Positions 1 through 8,194 of a DNA stretch of 64,000 nt are shown piece by piece. Location: NCBI RefSeq assembly GCF_024171885.1, contig NZ_JAMTCP010000015.1:59488-123487 (forward strand), in the 5' to 3' direction. Every line of letters begins with the position of its first letter. The stretch's first letter is position 1. The notes beneath the pieces are model-generated. The model was not told the DNA's origin. It searched no databases and saw only the letters and a list, made by a program, of their open reading frames with translations. Position numbers and translations under genes: made by a program. This DNA is from Streptoalloteichus tenebrarius (GTDB lineage: Bacteria > Actinomycetota > Actinomycetes > Mycobacteriales > Pseudonocardiaceae).

Positions 1-260
1 GAGCCCTCCCCACCAGCGCCCACCAGGTCCGCGACGCGGTGGCGCGGAGCCGGCTCACCGTGCCCGCCATGGCGATCGGGGCTCACCCCGTCGGCGACGC
101 TCTGGAGCGACAACTCCGCCCCATCGCCGACGAGCTGGTGGGTCACGTCATTCCGGACTGTGGCCACATCATCCCGTTGGACCGCCCCCAGGCGTTGCTT
201 CGTCTGCTGCTGCCGTTCCTCGACGCCGATCAGTTGACGTGCGGGCGCTCGAACGAGTGA
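1..260 (+). CDS. alpha/beta hydrolase, C-terminal fragment (5' end outside window)
   Basis: The reading frame is open from base 3 and stops at TGA 258-260, so only the last ~85 residues are present. The visible part looks like the end of an epoxide-hydrolase/haloalkane-dehalogenase-type alpha/beta hydrolase: a strand PAMAIG, a helix, and then VIPDCGHIIPLDRP. The histidine of that last motif fits the catalytic His before the final helix, which ends LLLPFLD. Nothing about the substrate can be read from this fragment. The methyltransferase at 346 follows on the same strand after 85 bases, so the two could be co-transcribed. The family call rests on the C-terminal His motif only. Confidence 0.6.
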   Translation, partial: ALPTSAHQVRDAVARSRLTVPAMAIGAHPVGDALERQLRPIADELVGHVIPDCGHIIPLDRPQALLRLLLPFLDADQLTCGRSNE

Positions 261-345
261 ACCCGTCGCCACTCAGACGGGGACAGTGGTCTCCTGAAGG
301 GCGCCCGGGGCCACCGGGGTCGACGGGCAGGACGGAGGCGCTGCC

Positions 346-1170
346 ATGGGGAACGCTCAGACGTGGACGGGTCCGGTGCCGGCCCTGCCGGTGGACGGGA
401 ACGCCTACCGGGACGCGTTCACCACCTTCCTCGCCGGCACCAACGAGAAGGAGATCGCTCATTCCTCCCTGCTCCGGGTGGTGGAGGCCCTCCCCCAGCG
501 GCAGGTCCTGCTGGACGTCGGCCCGGGAGACGGGAGGACCACCCACCTGCTGGGTCGACACTTCGAGCGGACGCTGTGCGTCGAGCCCAGCGCCCCCATG
601 CGCGAGCTGCTGCGGCAGACCTGCCCCGACGCCGACGTCCTGACACGACCCGTGCTCGACGCCGAGGTGGACGTGCCCGTCGACCTGGCGCTCCTCTCGC
701 ACGTGCTGTACTACGCGCCCGAGGAGCAGTGGGCGTCGATCGTCCTGCGGATCATGGGCTGGCTGCGGCCAGGCGGCCGACTGGTCATCATCCTCCAGAA
801 CCCCGACAACCCCTGCATGCGCATGGTCCAGCGGTTCACCGGGGCGCGCTTCGACCTCTCGTCGCTGCGTCGGCGGCTCCGCGACGCTCCCGCCGAACTG
901 GTGGGGACGGTGCGGCACGAGCTGTTGCCCGCCCATTACCGGACGACGAGCCTCTCGGACGCCCTGGTGGTCGCCGAGTTCCTCCTCAGTGTCCCTCGCC
1001 AGGAAGACCACCCGACCAACATCGACAGGACCGCGCTGCGCGCCTACGTCCTCCGTCACTTCGCTGACGACGACGGTGGCTACACCATGTCCCACGAGCA
1101 GGACGTCCTGCACCTGTGGCGGCCCGGGCCACCGGACGGCACCGCCCTCGAGAAGGAGACCGCCTCCTGA
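346..1170 (+). CDS. class I SAM-dependent methyltransferase
   Basis: A 274-residue cytosolic protein. Residues ~50-62 (LLDVGPGDGRTT) form the glycine-rich SAM-binding motif I. An acidic strand end (CVEPS) follows, and RPGGRLVIILQNPD near residue 145 matches the post-motif strand of the Rossmann fold. These are typical of small-molecule O-, N- or C-methyltransferases; the acceptor cannot be told from sequence. The ATG start is supported by a GGAGG at 334-338, eight bases upstream. It lies just after a hydrolase fragment and converges with the serine hydrolase at 1314-2630. A 13-base tandem repeat sits between the two genes. The fold is clear, the substrate unknown. Confidence 0.8.
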   Translation: MGNAQTWTGPVPALPVDGNAYRDAFTTFLAGTNEKEIAHSSLLRVVEALPQRQVLLDVGPGDGRTTHLLGRHFERTLCVEPSAPMRELLRQTCPDADVLTRPVLDAEVDVPVDLALLSHVLYYAPEEQWASIVLRIMGWLRPGGRLVIILQNPDNPCMRMVQRFTGARFDLSSLRRRLRDAPAELVGTVRHELLPAHYRTTSLSDALVVAEFLLSVPRQEDHPTNIDRTALRAYVLRHFADDDGGYTMSHEQDVLHLWRPGPPDGTALEKETAS

Positions 1171-1199
1171 ACAGGGACCGGAGCGCGCTGTCGGCCACC

Positions 1200-1244
1200 G
1201 CGCCGGGGCTCCGCGCCGGGGCTCCGCGCCGGGGCTCCGCGCCG
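1200..1244. repeat. 13-bp tandem repeat (~3.5 copies)
   Basis: GCGCCGGGGCTCC is repeated three times exactly (1200-1212, 1213-1225, 1226-1238) and followed by a half copy. It lies in the gap between two convergent genes. It is GC-rich and could form structured RNA in either direction; I see no other function. Confidence 0.85.
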
Positions 1245-1313
1245 ACCTGGCCACCCACCACGTCGGCGCGGACCCCGCAGGACACCTCGTCCCGTTGCGC
1301 GCGCGGCGCCTGC

Positions 1314-2630
1314 TCAGAACCGGTGAGGCCGGGCCGGCGCGGACCGAGCCGTCTGGGAGTCGCTCGGCGCGGCCTTACCACAGGCGGCGGCGTCGAGCAG
1401 GTTCTGCACCTTGGCGCTCAGCTTCTGCGCCGCCCCGCTGTCCCTGGGGTCGAAGTTGCCCTCGGACATCGAGAGTTCCATCCGCCTGCTGCCGTCCGGG
1501 GTGCTGTACACGTAGGAGCTGTACCCGGGGATCCCGCCGCTGTGCCCGTAGAAGACCCCGCCACAGGCCGGTCCGAAGTCGACGATCTCCAGGCCGAGGC
1601 CGTAGCTGAAGTTCCCGACGACCGGCTGCGCCTGCCGCATCACCGCCAGCAGTTCCGGCTTGAGGAGCCGGCCGTTGTGCAGGGCGGAGATGAAGCGGTC
1701 CAGGTCCCTGGTCGTGGAGATGATCTCACCGGCCGCGCCGGCCCAGGACGGGTTGAGCCGGGTCACGTCGTGCACCTCGCGCTTGCCATCACGGGTGAAC
1801 GCGAGGTAGCCGTGGGCGTGCGGGCCGGGGATGGACACGCGGGTGCCGGGGATGCTGGTCTCCCGCAGGCCGAGCGGCCGCAGGACGCGGTTCTCGACCT
1901 GGGTCGCGTAGGGGGTGCCGGTCGTCTTCTCGATCAGCAGCGCGATGAGCGCGTAGTTCGTGTTCGAGTAGGACCACTTGCTCCCCGGCTCGAACAGCGC
2001 GGGCTGCGAGGTCCCGATCTGGGCCAGGTCCGCGTGGGTGTAGGTCCGGAAGCGGTGCGGGAAGAACTCCGGCCCGTCCACGGGGATGCCGGGTCCCCGC
2101 GTGCCGTCGGGGTTGTCCCCTGCGAGGTAGTCGGCGATGCCGCTGGTGTGTTGCAGCAGCATGCGGACGGTGACGCGGGGGTCGATCCTGAACTGGGGCA
2201 GGTGCCGGTGGACCGGGTCGTCGAGTCCGATCCTGCCCTCGTCGACCAACTGCAACACGACGGTGGACACGAAGGTCTTGGTGATGCTGCCGACCCGGAA
2301 CCGCCCGTTGGCGGGGACCTTCTCGTGGCGGCCGAGTTCCCGCACGCCGGAGGTTCCGACCCAGTCGCCCTGGTCGTCGTGCACCCGGACCTGGAGCCCG
2401 GCGACGCCGGCGTCGGTCACCTCCCTCATCGCCCGCCGCAGGGCCGACCGGTCCTGCCGACCCTGCGTCTCGGCGGCGGACTCCTCAGCGGACGACTCGC
2501 CGGACCTCTCGGCGGACGTCTCCGCCGCGGGGTCGGCCGGTGCGGCGACCGCGGTGGCCGCGCCGAGCAGCCCGGTCGCCAGCGTGGCGGCGAGGGCGGC
2601 GGCGGTGAGCCGGCGGATGCGCAGTCTCAC
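1314..2630 (-). CDS. secreted serine hydrolase of the beta-lactamase / D-Ala-D-Ala carboxypeptidase (S12) family
   Basis: A 438-residue protein with a Sec-type signal peptide: basic MRLRIRR, a hydrophobic stretch, then AVAAPADP near residue 30. A low-complexity Ser/Glu/Ala linker follows to ~residue 60. The penicillin-recognising motifs are in order: SITK at 115-118 (nucleophile Ser115, Lys118), a WSYSN motif near 222, and GHSGG near 366 in place of KTG. These place it with class C beta-lactamase-like esterases and D,D-peptidases such as the Streptomyces R61 enzyme. A role in trimming peptidoglycan or hydrolysing an ester outside the cell is inferred. The start is GTG with AAGGAA about eight bases upstream. 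Confidence 0.88.
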   Translation of the reverse strand: MRLRIRRLTAAALAATLATGLLGAATAVAAPADPAAETSAERSGESSAEESAAETQGRQDRSALRRAMREVTDAGVAGLQVRVHDDQGDWVGTSGVRELGRHEKVPANGRFRVGSITKTFVSTVVLQLVDEGRIGLDDPVHRHLPQFRIDPRVTVRMLLQHTSGIADYLAGDNPDGTRGPGIPVDGPEFFPHRFRTYTHADLAQIGTSQPALFEPGSKWSYSNTNYALIALLIEKTTGTPYATQVENRVLRPLGLRETSIPGTRVSIPGPHAHGYLAFTRDGKREVHDVTRLNPSWAGAAGEIISTTRDLDRFISALHNGRLLKPELLAVMRQAQPVVGNFSYGLGLEIVDFGPACGGVFYGHSGGIPGYSSYVYSTPDGSRRMELSMSEGNFDPRDSGAAQKLSAKVQNLLDAAACGKAAPSDSQTARSAPARPHRF

Positions 2631-2868
2631 GATGGGTTCCTTTCCCTGAGGTGAACGGTTGGCGCGTTCCCGCCCATCGTGATCAAGAAGACGAAAGGGT
2701 CACATCGGTCGAGCGGCCAACCCGGACTCGGCCTTCTGCCGATGATTCCCGGCCCATGTGTCGTCGACACCGGCGGCCAGGCCGGTGTACGGCGTGGCGC
2801 GCGTTCGCCAGCCTGGGGTGCACACCTGAAACTGGACAGTCTGGGCTGACGAGTTCTACCGTGGAGAC

Positions 2869-3321
2869 ATGATCGAGAGCAGGAGGGGCGCGGTCTCGCC
2901 GTCGGCGGTCCGCGCGGCGGGTGACGTGTGGGTGGTGGTCAGCCGGCTGCGACGGCGGCTCAAGGAGCTGGCCACCGAGGAGGACCTGACGCCGGCGCAG
3001 GCGTCGGTGCTGGCCCGGCTGGACAAGCACGGCCCGGCCTCGGCCAGTGAGCTGGCCGCGGCGGAGCGGGTGCGGCCGCAGTCGGCGGCGAAGATCATCG
3101 CCGCGCTGGAGCAGGCCGGACTGGTCGAGCGGCGTCCGGACCCCGAGGACGGGCGCCGGCAGCTCGTCACCCTGACCAGGCTGGGGCTCAAGCGGCGCCA
3201 GGGCGACCGCCGGGCCCGCCAGGAGTGGCTGGCGCGGGCGTTGCAGGAGCGGTGCACGGAAGAGCAGTGCCGCACCATCATCGAGGCGATGGCGCTGCTG
3301 GACGAAGTGGCGCAGTCATGA
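2869..3321 (+). CDS. MarR-family transcriptional regulator
   Basis: A 150-residue DNA-binding protein with a winged helix: LTPAQASVLARLDKHGPASASELAAAERVRPQSAAKIIAALEQ covers residues ~43-88, and the wing is RRPDPEDGRRQLVTLT. MarR proteins bind as dimers to palindromes and usually release on binding a small phenolic or drug. Its stop codon overlaps the start of the MFS exporter (ATGA at 3318-3321), so the two are translationally coupled and it probably controls that exporter. The isochorismatase-like gene 75 bases beyond may be in the same transcript. I could not pick out its operator with confidence in the 238 bases upstream. Confidence 0.9.
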   Translation: MIESRRGAVSPSAVRAAGDVWVVVSRLRRRLKELATEEDLTPAQASVLARLDKHGPASASELAAAERVRPQSAAKIIAALEQAGLVERRPDPEDGRRQLVTLTRLGLKRRQGDRRARQEWLARALQERCTEEQCRTIIEAMALLDEVAQS

Positions 3322-4733
3322 CCGACCTGCCGGAACAACGCGGGCGGGCGCGGCGCGGCGACGGGTTCGACCGGAAGCTGGTCGCGCCCATGATCCTGGG
3401 CTCGATCCTGAACCCGATCAACTCCTCGATGCTCGCCGTGGCGTTGATCCCGATCGGCCAGGCCTTCGGCGCGCCGCCCTCGCAGACCGCGTGGCTGGTG
3501 TCGGGGCTGTACCTGGCGACCGCCGTGGCGCAGCCGGTGATCGGGCGCCTGGTGGACTCCTACGGCCCCCGACTGCCCTACCTGGTGGGCACGGCGCTGG
3601 TGGGCGTGGCCGGGTTGTTGGGCGTGTTCGCCCCGGACCTGTGGGTCCTGGTGCTCTCCCGGGTGCTGCTGGGGGTGGGGACCTCCGCCGCGTACCCGGC
3701 GTCGATGTCCCTGCTGCGCGCCGAGTCCGCGCGGACCGGGCTGCGCAACCCCGGCGGCATCCTGGCGGCGCTGTCCATCTGCAACCAGGTGGTCGCCGTG
3801 GTCGGCCCGACGCTCGGCGGGCTGCTGATCAGCACCGGCGGGTGGTCGGCGATCTTCGGCGTGAACGTCCCGCTCTCGGTGGCGTGCCTGGTCCTGGGCT
3901 CGGCGCTCCTGCCGCGCCGGACAGCGCTCCAGGAGAACGCCCCGGCGGCGACCCGGCGGCGGGGGGACGTCGCGGGGATGGTCCTGTTCGCCGCCACGCT
4001 GACCGCGTTCATGGTGTTCCTGATGGAACCCCGGCTCAGCGCGTGGCCCCTGCTGCTGGTCGGCGTCGTGGCGGGCGCGGCCTTCGCCCTGCGGGAGCTG
4101 CGGGCGGCCGAACCCTTCGTGGACCTGCGGGTGCTGAGCGGCAACGTCCCGCTGCTGGCCACCTACGGCCGTCAACTGCTGGCCTACGTCACCTCCTACT
4201 CCTTCCTGTACGGCTTCACGCAGTGGCTGGAGGAGGGGCGCGCGCTGAGTTCGTCGACGGCCGGCCTGGTCCTGCTGCCGATGTCCGCGGCGGCCATCGT
4301 CGTCACGGCGCTCACCGGACGCCGGGCCGAGGTGCGCGGCAAGCTCGTCATCGGAGCCGTCGTCCAGCTCGTGGGCTCGGCGGCGCTGCTGCTGGCCGAC
4401 TCCAGCAGCCCGCTGTGGGTGCTCGTGGCCATCGGCGCGGTCATCGGCGTGCCGCAGGGCCTGAACGGGCTGGCCAACCAGAACGCCCTCTACGCCCAGG
4501 CCGACCCCGCCCGCATGGGCTCCTCGGCCGGCCTGCTGCGCACCTTCATGTACCTCGGCGCGATCATCGCCTCCGCCGCGACCGCCGCCGTCTTCCCGCA
4601 CGGGGCCACCACCCTCGGCCTGCACCACCTGAGCTGGTTCCTGCTCGTCGTGGCCGCGCTGTTCCTGGTCACGACCCTGGCCGACCGGTCTCTCCGGCGC
4701 ATCGGCCCGGCGGTGGGGCCGGCGGCCGCCTGA
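3318..4733 (+). CDS. MFS drug-efflux transporter (DHA2 / EmrB-QacA type)
   Basis: A 471-residue integral membrane protein. The chosen ATG at 3318 overlaps the marR stop codon; the open frame runs further upstream but that part is only a shadow of marR. The start of the fold reads LVAPMILGSILNPINSSMLAVALIPIG, as in 14-helix DHA2 exporters. It continues with SGLYLATAVAQPVIGRLVDSYG (loop 2-3 motif A region), a motif-C-like stretch VVGPTLGGLL after helix 5, and alternating hydrophobic segments to the C terminus. It is expected to be a proton-coupled multidrug exporter in the plasma membrane, under control of the coupled MarR protein. The substrate is unknown. Confidence 0.9.
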   Translation: MTDLPEQRGRARRGDGFDRKLVAPMILGSILNPINSSMLAVALIPIGQAFGAPPSQTAWLVSGLYLATAVAQPVIGRLVDSYGPRLPYLVGTALVGVAGLLGVFAPDLWVLVLSRVLLGVGTSAAYPASMSLLRAESARTGLRNPGGILAALSICNQVVAVVGPTLGGLLISTGGWSAIFGVNVPLSVACLVLGSALLPRRTALQENAPAATRRRGDVAGMVLFAATLTAFMVFLMEPRLSAWPLLLVGVVAGAAFALRELRAAEPFVDLRVLSGNVPLLATYGRQLLAYVTSYSFLYGFTQWLEEGRALSSSTAGLVLLPMSAAAIVVTALTGRRAEVRGKLVIGAVVQLVGSAALLLADSSSPLWVLVAIGAVIGVPQGLNGLANQNALYAQADPARMGSSAGLLRTFMYLGAIIASAATAAVFPHGATTLGLHHLSWFLLVVAALFLVTTLADRSLRRIGPAVGPAAA

Positions 4734-4807
4734 CGGGCCGCCGGCACCACCGCTCCCTCCTCACACCTGTCTCCGACACCGCACACCAGATCGGAAAGGA
4801 CACGGCC

Positions 4808-5392
4808 ATGGCCGTCACCACCCTCGACCCGAAGACCGCGCTGGTCGCCATCGACCTCCAGAACGGCATCCTCGCCGCGCCGGGGACCCCGCACAGCACC
4901 GCCGACGTCCTGGCCCGCACGGTGACACTGGCCGAGGCGTTCCGCGCCCGCCGGTTGCCCGTCGTGCTCGTGCGCGTCACCTCGGCTCCCGACGGATCGG
5001 ACAGCCCGGGAGGCCGCACCGAGGCTCCCCGCCCCACCAGCGCCCTGCCCGCGGGCTGGGACACCCTGGCGGAGGACCTCGCCGGCCACCCCGAGGACAT
5101 CCTCGTCACGAAGCGGAACTGGTCGGCCTTCTACGGCACCGACCTGGACCTGCACCTACGCCGGCGCGGCATCACCCAGATCGTGCTCACCGGCATCGCG
5201 ACCAGCATCGGCGTCGAGTCCACCGCCCGCGCGGCGCACGAGCACGGCTACCACGTCACCCTGGTCACCGACGCCATGACCGACCGCGACGCGCGGGCCC
5301 ACCAGAACAGCGTCGAGCGGATCTTCCCCCGGCTCGGCGAGACCGGCTCCACCGCCGACGTCCTCAACCTGCTCGCCACGACCCACGGCTGA
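4808..5392 (+). CDS. isochorismatase-family hydrolase (Cys replaced by Gly)
   Basis: A 194-residue cytosolic protein with the isochorismatase fold. Asp16 in VAIDLQNG and Lys102 in TKRNWSAF match two residues of the usual Asp-Lys-Cys triad. At the position of the nucleophilic Cys the sequence is GIATSIGVESTA, with Gly135. Cysteine-hydrolase members (nicotinamidase-like) carry Cys there, while true isochorismatases such as EntB/PhzD lack it. A vinyl-ether-hydrolase-type or otherwise non-thiol chemistry is therefore more likely than amide hydrolysis; this is inference. ATG 4808 has a GGAAAGGA purine run upstream. It probably belongs to the marR-MFS operon and is followed by a strong hairpin. Confidence 0.85.
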   Translation: MAVTTLDPKTALVAIDLQNGILAAPGTPHSTADVLARTVTLAEAFRARRLPVVLVRVTSAPDGSDSPGGRTEAPRPTSALPAGWDTLAEDLAGHPEDILVTKRNWSAFYGTDLDLHLRRRGITQIVLTGIATSIGVESTARAAHEHGYHVTLVTDAMTDRDARAHQNSVERIFPRLGETGSTADVLNLLATTHG

Positions 5393-5483
5393 TCGCGAGA
5401 TCTGGCCCCGCTCCTCGCGCCGCCGTTTCGGATCTTCTCCCTCGCGGACGGAGCTGACACACGGCCAGAAATGCGAAGAAAGG

Positions 5484-5522
5484 CCCTGGGGACACCGCAC
5501 GTGGCGTGCGGTGTCCCCAGGG
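5484..5522 (+). terminator. strong hairpin, probable terminator of the marR operon
   Basis: A perfect 17-bp stem (5484-5500 pairs with 5506-5522) with a 5-base loop GTGGC. It lies 92 bases after the isochorismatase-like gene. No T-tract follows, as is common in high-GC actinomycetes. Confidence 0.8.
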
Positions 5523-5919
5523 GAAAGCCGGGCGGACAACGTTGACGAGAGGCGGCGGCGCCCACCGCGAGCACTGATCCAAGAATGCGGGCCGACTGCC
5601 TGCGCCAACGGCGACGCGCAGCGGCCACGAAACCTCCACGAAACCTCTCTGACAGATTCTGACCTGCGGTGACAGCGCTAACACGTTCCGGATCCACCCG
5701 CAGCGACAAACACGACAATCTGGACGTGGCGTGGGTCATGCATCGATTCAGGAATATGATCGCTCCAGCCCCTGTTGCGTAGGGAAGCGCCACCGACGGT
5801 CGACTTCGACGAAGTCGGGCCCTCGGCCACCGGGAACACGACGCGGACGACGTCGAACCGGGGGCGGGGACGCCAGGAGGCGAGACCAGCACCGCACGTC
5901 CGTTCCAGGGGAGACTTCC
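5523..5919. other. non-coding upstream region of the DHA1 exporter
   Basis: About 400 bases without a convincing gene. The stretch around 5640-5770 is less GC-rich than its surroundings and is the likely promoter zone for the exporter at 5920. I could not assign -35/-10 boxes with confidence. The last part carries the AGGGGAG ribosome-binding site. Confidence 0.5.
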
Positions 5920-5922
5920 TTG
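5907..5922 (+). promoter_or_regulatory. ribosome-binding site that decides a TTG start
   Basis: AGGGGAG at 5907-5913, six bases before TTG 5920-5922. The residues after this TTG begin exactly where related exporters begin (PIALLALAVAAFGIGTTEF), whereas upstream in-frame codons encode arginine-rich sequence unlike the family. Confidence 0.75.
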
Positions 5923-7119
5923 CCCATCGCCCTGCTGGCCCTGGCCGTCGCCGCGTTCGGGATCGGGACGACCGAGTTCGTCATGATGGGCCTGCTGCCC
6001 GAGATCGCCGACGACCTGCACGTCTCGATCCCCGACGCCGGTGGCTACATCTCGCTGTACGCGCTCGGTGTCGTGGTCGGCGCGCCGCTGCTGACCATGC
6101 TGGGGATGCGCGCCCGACACAAGACGATGTTGCTGAGCATGCTGGTGCTGTTCACCGTCGGGAACCTGTTCTCGGCGTTCGCGCCGACGCACGAACTGCT
6201 GCTCGGCGCCCGGTTCCTCGCCGGCCTGCCGCACGGCGTGTTCTTCGGCATCGGCGCGGTGGTCGCCGCGAGCCTGGTCCGGCAGGACCGGCGCGCGCAG
6301 GCGATCTCGCTGATGTTCATCGGGCTGACCGTGGCCAACGTCGTCGGCGTCCCGCTCGGCACCCTGCTCGGTCAGGCGTTCGGCTGGCGCTGGACGTTCG
6401 GCCTGGTCGCGGTGATCGGCGTGGTCGCGCTCGCCGCGGTGGCGGCGCTGGTGCCGTGGCAGCCCAAGCCCACCGACGTCAGCCTGCGGGGCGAGCTGCG
6501 CGCGTTCGGCCGACCGCAGGTCTGGCTGGCCTTCGCGGTCGTGATCTTCGGCTTCGCCGCCACCTTCTCCTTCTACAGCTACGTCAAGCCGGTGCTGACC
6601 GACGTCACCGGCTACTCCCCCACGACCGTCACCGTGTTGCTGGCGGTGTTCGGCGTCGGCATGACCGTCGGCACCGCTGTCGGCGGCCGACTGGCCGACC
6701 GCAACCCGATGAGGACGCTGTACGTCTTCCTCACCGCGCTGGCCGCCGCCCTGGCCCTGTTCGCGGCCACCGCGCACAGCGCCGTGCTGGCGCCGGTCAC
6801 CGTGTTCCTGATCGGCGCGACCGGGTTCGCGGCGATCCCGAGCATCCAGGCCCGCATCCTGGACCAGGCCAAGGAGGCTCCCGCGCTGGGGTCGGCGAGC
6901 ATCCAGTCGACCTTCAACATCGCCAACTCGCTGGGCGCCTACCTCGGTGGCCTGGTCATCGCGGCCGGCCTGGGGCTCACCGCCCCGAGCTGGGTTGGCG
7001 CGGCGCTGGCCGTGGTCGGCCTGGGCTTCGCGCTGCTCTCCGGCTGGCTGGACCGCCGACCGCAGCGGTCCGAGACCCCGGCCGCCGACCGCGTCGAGGA
7101 GCCCGTGTCGGTCGGCTGA
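5920..7119 (+). CDS. MFS exporter, DHA1 family (chloramphenicol-resistance / arabinose-efflux type)
   Basis: A 399-residue, 12-helix membrane protein, the usual DHA1 length when read from the TTG start. The first helix contains GIGTTEFVMMGLLPEIADDL, the hallmark of the CmlR/Cmr-AraJ-like exporters. Loop 2-3 is MRARHKTML, helix 5 has NVVGVPLGTLLGQAFGWRW, and the second half starts RPQVWLAFAVVIFG. It should export a small hydrophobic compound by proton antiport. It stands alone, with a ~400-base non-coding region before it and a strong bidirectional hairpin after it. The drug specificity cannot be predicted. The ORF extends upstream to 5731, but that extension lacks a family match. Confidence 0.9.
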   Translation: MPIALLALAVAAFGIGTTEFVMMGLLPEIADDLHVSIPDAGGYISLYALGVVVGAPLLTMLGMRARHKTMLLSMLVLFTVGNLFSAFAPTHELLLGARFLAGLPHGVFFGIGAVVAASLVRQDRRAQAISLMFIGLTVANVVGVPLGTLLGQAFGWRWTFGLVAVIGVVALAAVAALVPWQPKPTDVSLRGELRAFGRPQVWLAFAVVIFGFAATFSFYSYVKPVLTDVTGYSPTTVTVLLAVFGVGMTVGTAVGGRLADRNPMRTLYVFLTALAAALALFAATAHSAVLAPVTVFLIGATGFAAIPSIQARILDQAKEAPALGSASIQSTFNIANSLGAYLGGLVIAAGLGLTAPSWVGAALAVVGLGFALLSGWLDRRPQRSETPAADRVEEPVSVG

Positions 7120-7180
7120 GGACGGCTCGGGCACGGGCACGCATCGCCGGACAGACCTCGGCGAACAGGCTTCAGAAGAG

Positions 7181-7220
7181 GCGAAAGGCTGGTCACCCCT
7201 GTTGGTGACCAGCCTTTCGC
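7181..7220. terminator. bidirectional terminator hairpin
   Basis: A perfect 17-bp stem (7181-7197 with 7204-7220) and a 6-base loop CCTGTT, followed by TTT on the + strand. It separates the convergent DHA1 exporter (+) and methyltransferase (-). Confidence 0.9.
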
Positions 7221-7276
7221 TTTGCCGCTCAGGTCCCTGTCGCCCGTGTAGTCCGCGTGCGGGAGGAGTGGGCAGG

Positions 7277-8116
7277 TCAGGGGTTGTTGGCTCGCACCGC
7301 CGTGATCGCCACAGTGGCGTAGGACATCGTGAAGCTGCCCCCGATCGCGTCGATGGCCGCGCCAACGCCCTCCAGGACCGCACCCAACTTGTCCGGCGGG
7401 AGCTGGGTGAGGACGCCGGAGGTGGGCAGCAGGTCCAGCCACTCGTCACGGGTGTAGGAGCGTTCCCAGTCGAACCGCCACTGTTCCGGCTCGCCGAACC
7501 CTCCACCCTCGCGGAGTCCGTCAGCCGCCTTCGCGACCATCTTCTGATAGATGTCCTCGGCGGACGCCCGCGAACCGCTCTTCGACAGGACACTGACCGG
7601 CGAGTCGGGCACCACCCGCTGGTAGACCTCCACGAAGGCGTCGCCCACGGCGGGCGGGGGCTCGAACACGTGCCAGAACACCGCCAGCCGGCCGCCCGGA
7701 CGCAGCACACGCGCCGCCTTGGCCGCGCCGACGACCGGGTCCACCCAGTGCCAGGCCTGGGCGGCGACGACCACGTCGAACACCCGACCGGCGGGGTCCC
7801 AGTCCTCGAACGTCGCCACCTCGGCCTCGACCCCCGTGCGGCGGGCGAGGTCGGCCATCCGCGCGTCGGGCTCGACGCCGAGGACCGCGCAGCCGGCCGC
7901 CTGGAACTGCCGGGCCGCGATGCCCGTGCCGCAGCCGACGTCGAGGACCGTGGGCGCGGACAGGTCGGTGATGATCCGGTTCACCAGGGCGTCGGGATAG
8001 CGGGGCCGGGCCCGGTCGTAACGATCGGCGTCCACCCCGAAGGACTCGGCCATCTGGCGGTGGCGGTGGGGCTCCTGCGGAGCGGGGTCCGAGTGCTCTC
8101 GCGGTAAAGTGGGCAT
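7277..8116 (-). CDS. class I SAM-dependent methyltransferase
   Basis: A 279-residue cytosolic methyltransferase of the UbiE/COQ5-like group. MAESFGVDADRYDRARPRYP at residues ~22-41 is a common opening of this family. Motif I is VLDVGCGTGIAARQF, motif II is near FDVVVAAQAWHWVD, and RPGGRLAVFWHVFEP is the post-motif strand. The start could be ATG 8116 or the internal Met22, where family similarity begins. Its 5' end lies inside a long inverted repeat shared with the divergent TetR gene, so repression by that TetR protein is likely. The acceptor is unknown. Confidence 0.85.
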   Translation of the reverse strand: MPTLPREHSDPAPQEPHRHRQMAESFGVDADRYDRARPRYPDALVNRIITDLSAPTVLDVGCGTGIAARQFQAAGCAVLGVEPDARMADLARRTGVEAEVATFEDWDPAGRVFDVVVAAQAWHWVDPVVGAAKAARVLRPGGRLAVFWHVFEPPPAVGDAFVEVYQRVVPDSPVSVLSKSGSRASAEDIYQKMVAKAADGLREGGGFGEPEQWRFDWERSYTRDEWLDLLPTSGVLTQLPPDKLGAVLEGVGAAIDAIGGSFTMSYATVAITAVRANNP

Positions 8117-8149
8117 GCGCCCACTCTAGTGGGCGCATGCCCACTAGAG
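8109..8149. promoter_or_regulatory. long palindromic operator between methyltransferase and tetR
   Basis: Two nested perfect dyads. GTGGGCATGCGCCCAC (8109-8124) is repeated inverted at 8129-8144 around TCTA. CTCTAGTGGGC (8124-8134) is repeated inverted at 8139-8149 around GCAT. The element spans the methyltransferase start codon and lies 45 bases before the TetR start, which is where a TetR dimer would repress both genes. That the TetR protein binds it is inference. Confidence 0.75.
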
Positions 8150-8194
8150 GACGTGGGCAGGGTCGGGGTTCGCGGTGAGCGAAAAGGAGGCAGG

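Noticed and set aside
5248..7710. 820-codon open frame on the minus strand
   Set aside because: Runs antisense through the DHA1 exporter and across two terminators; composition is not protein-like.
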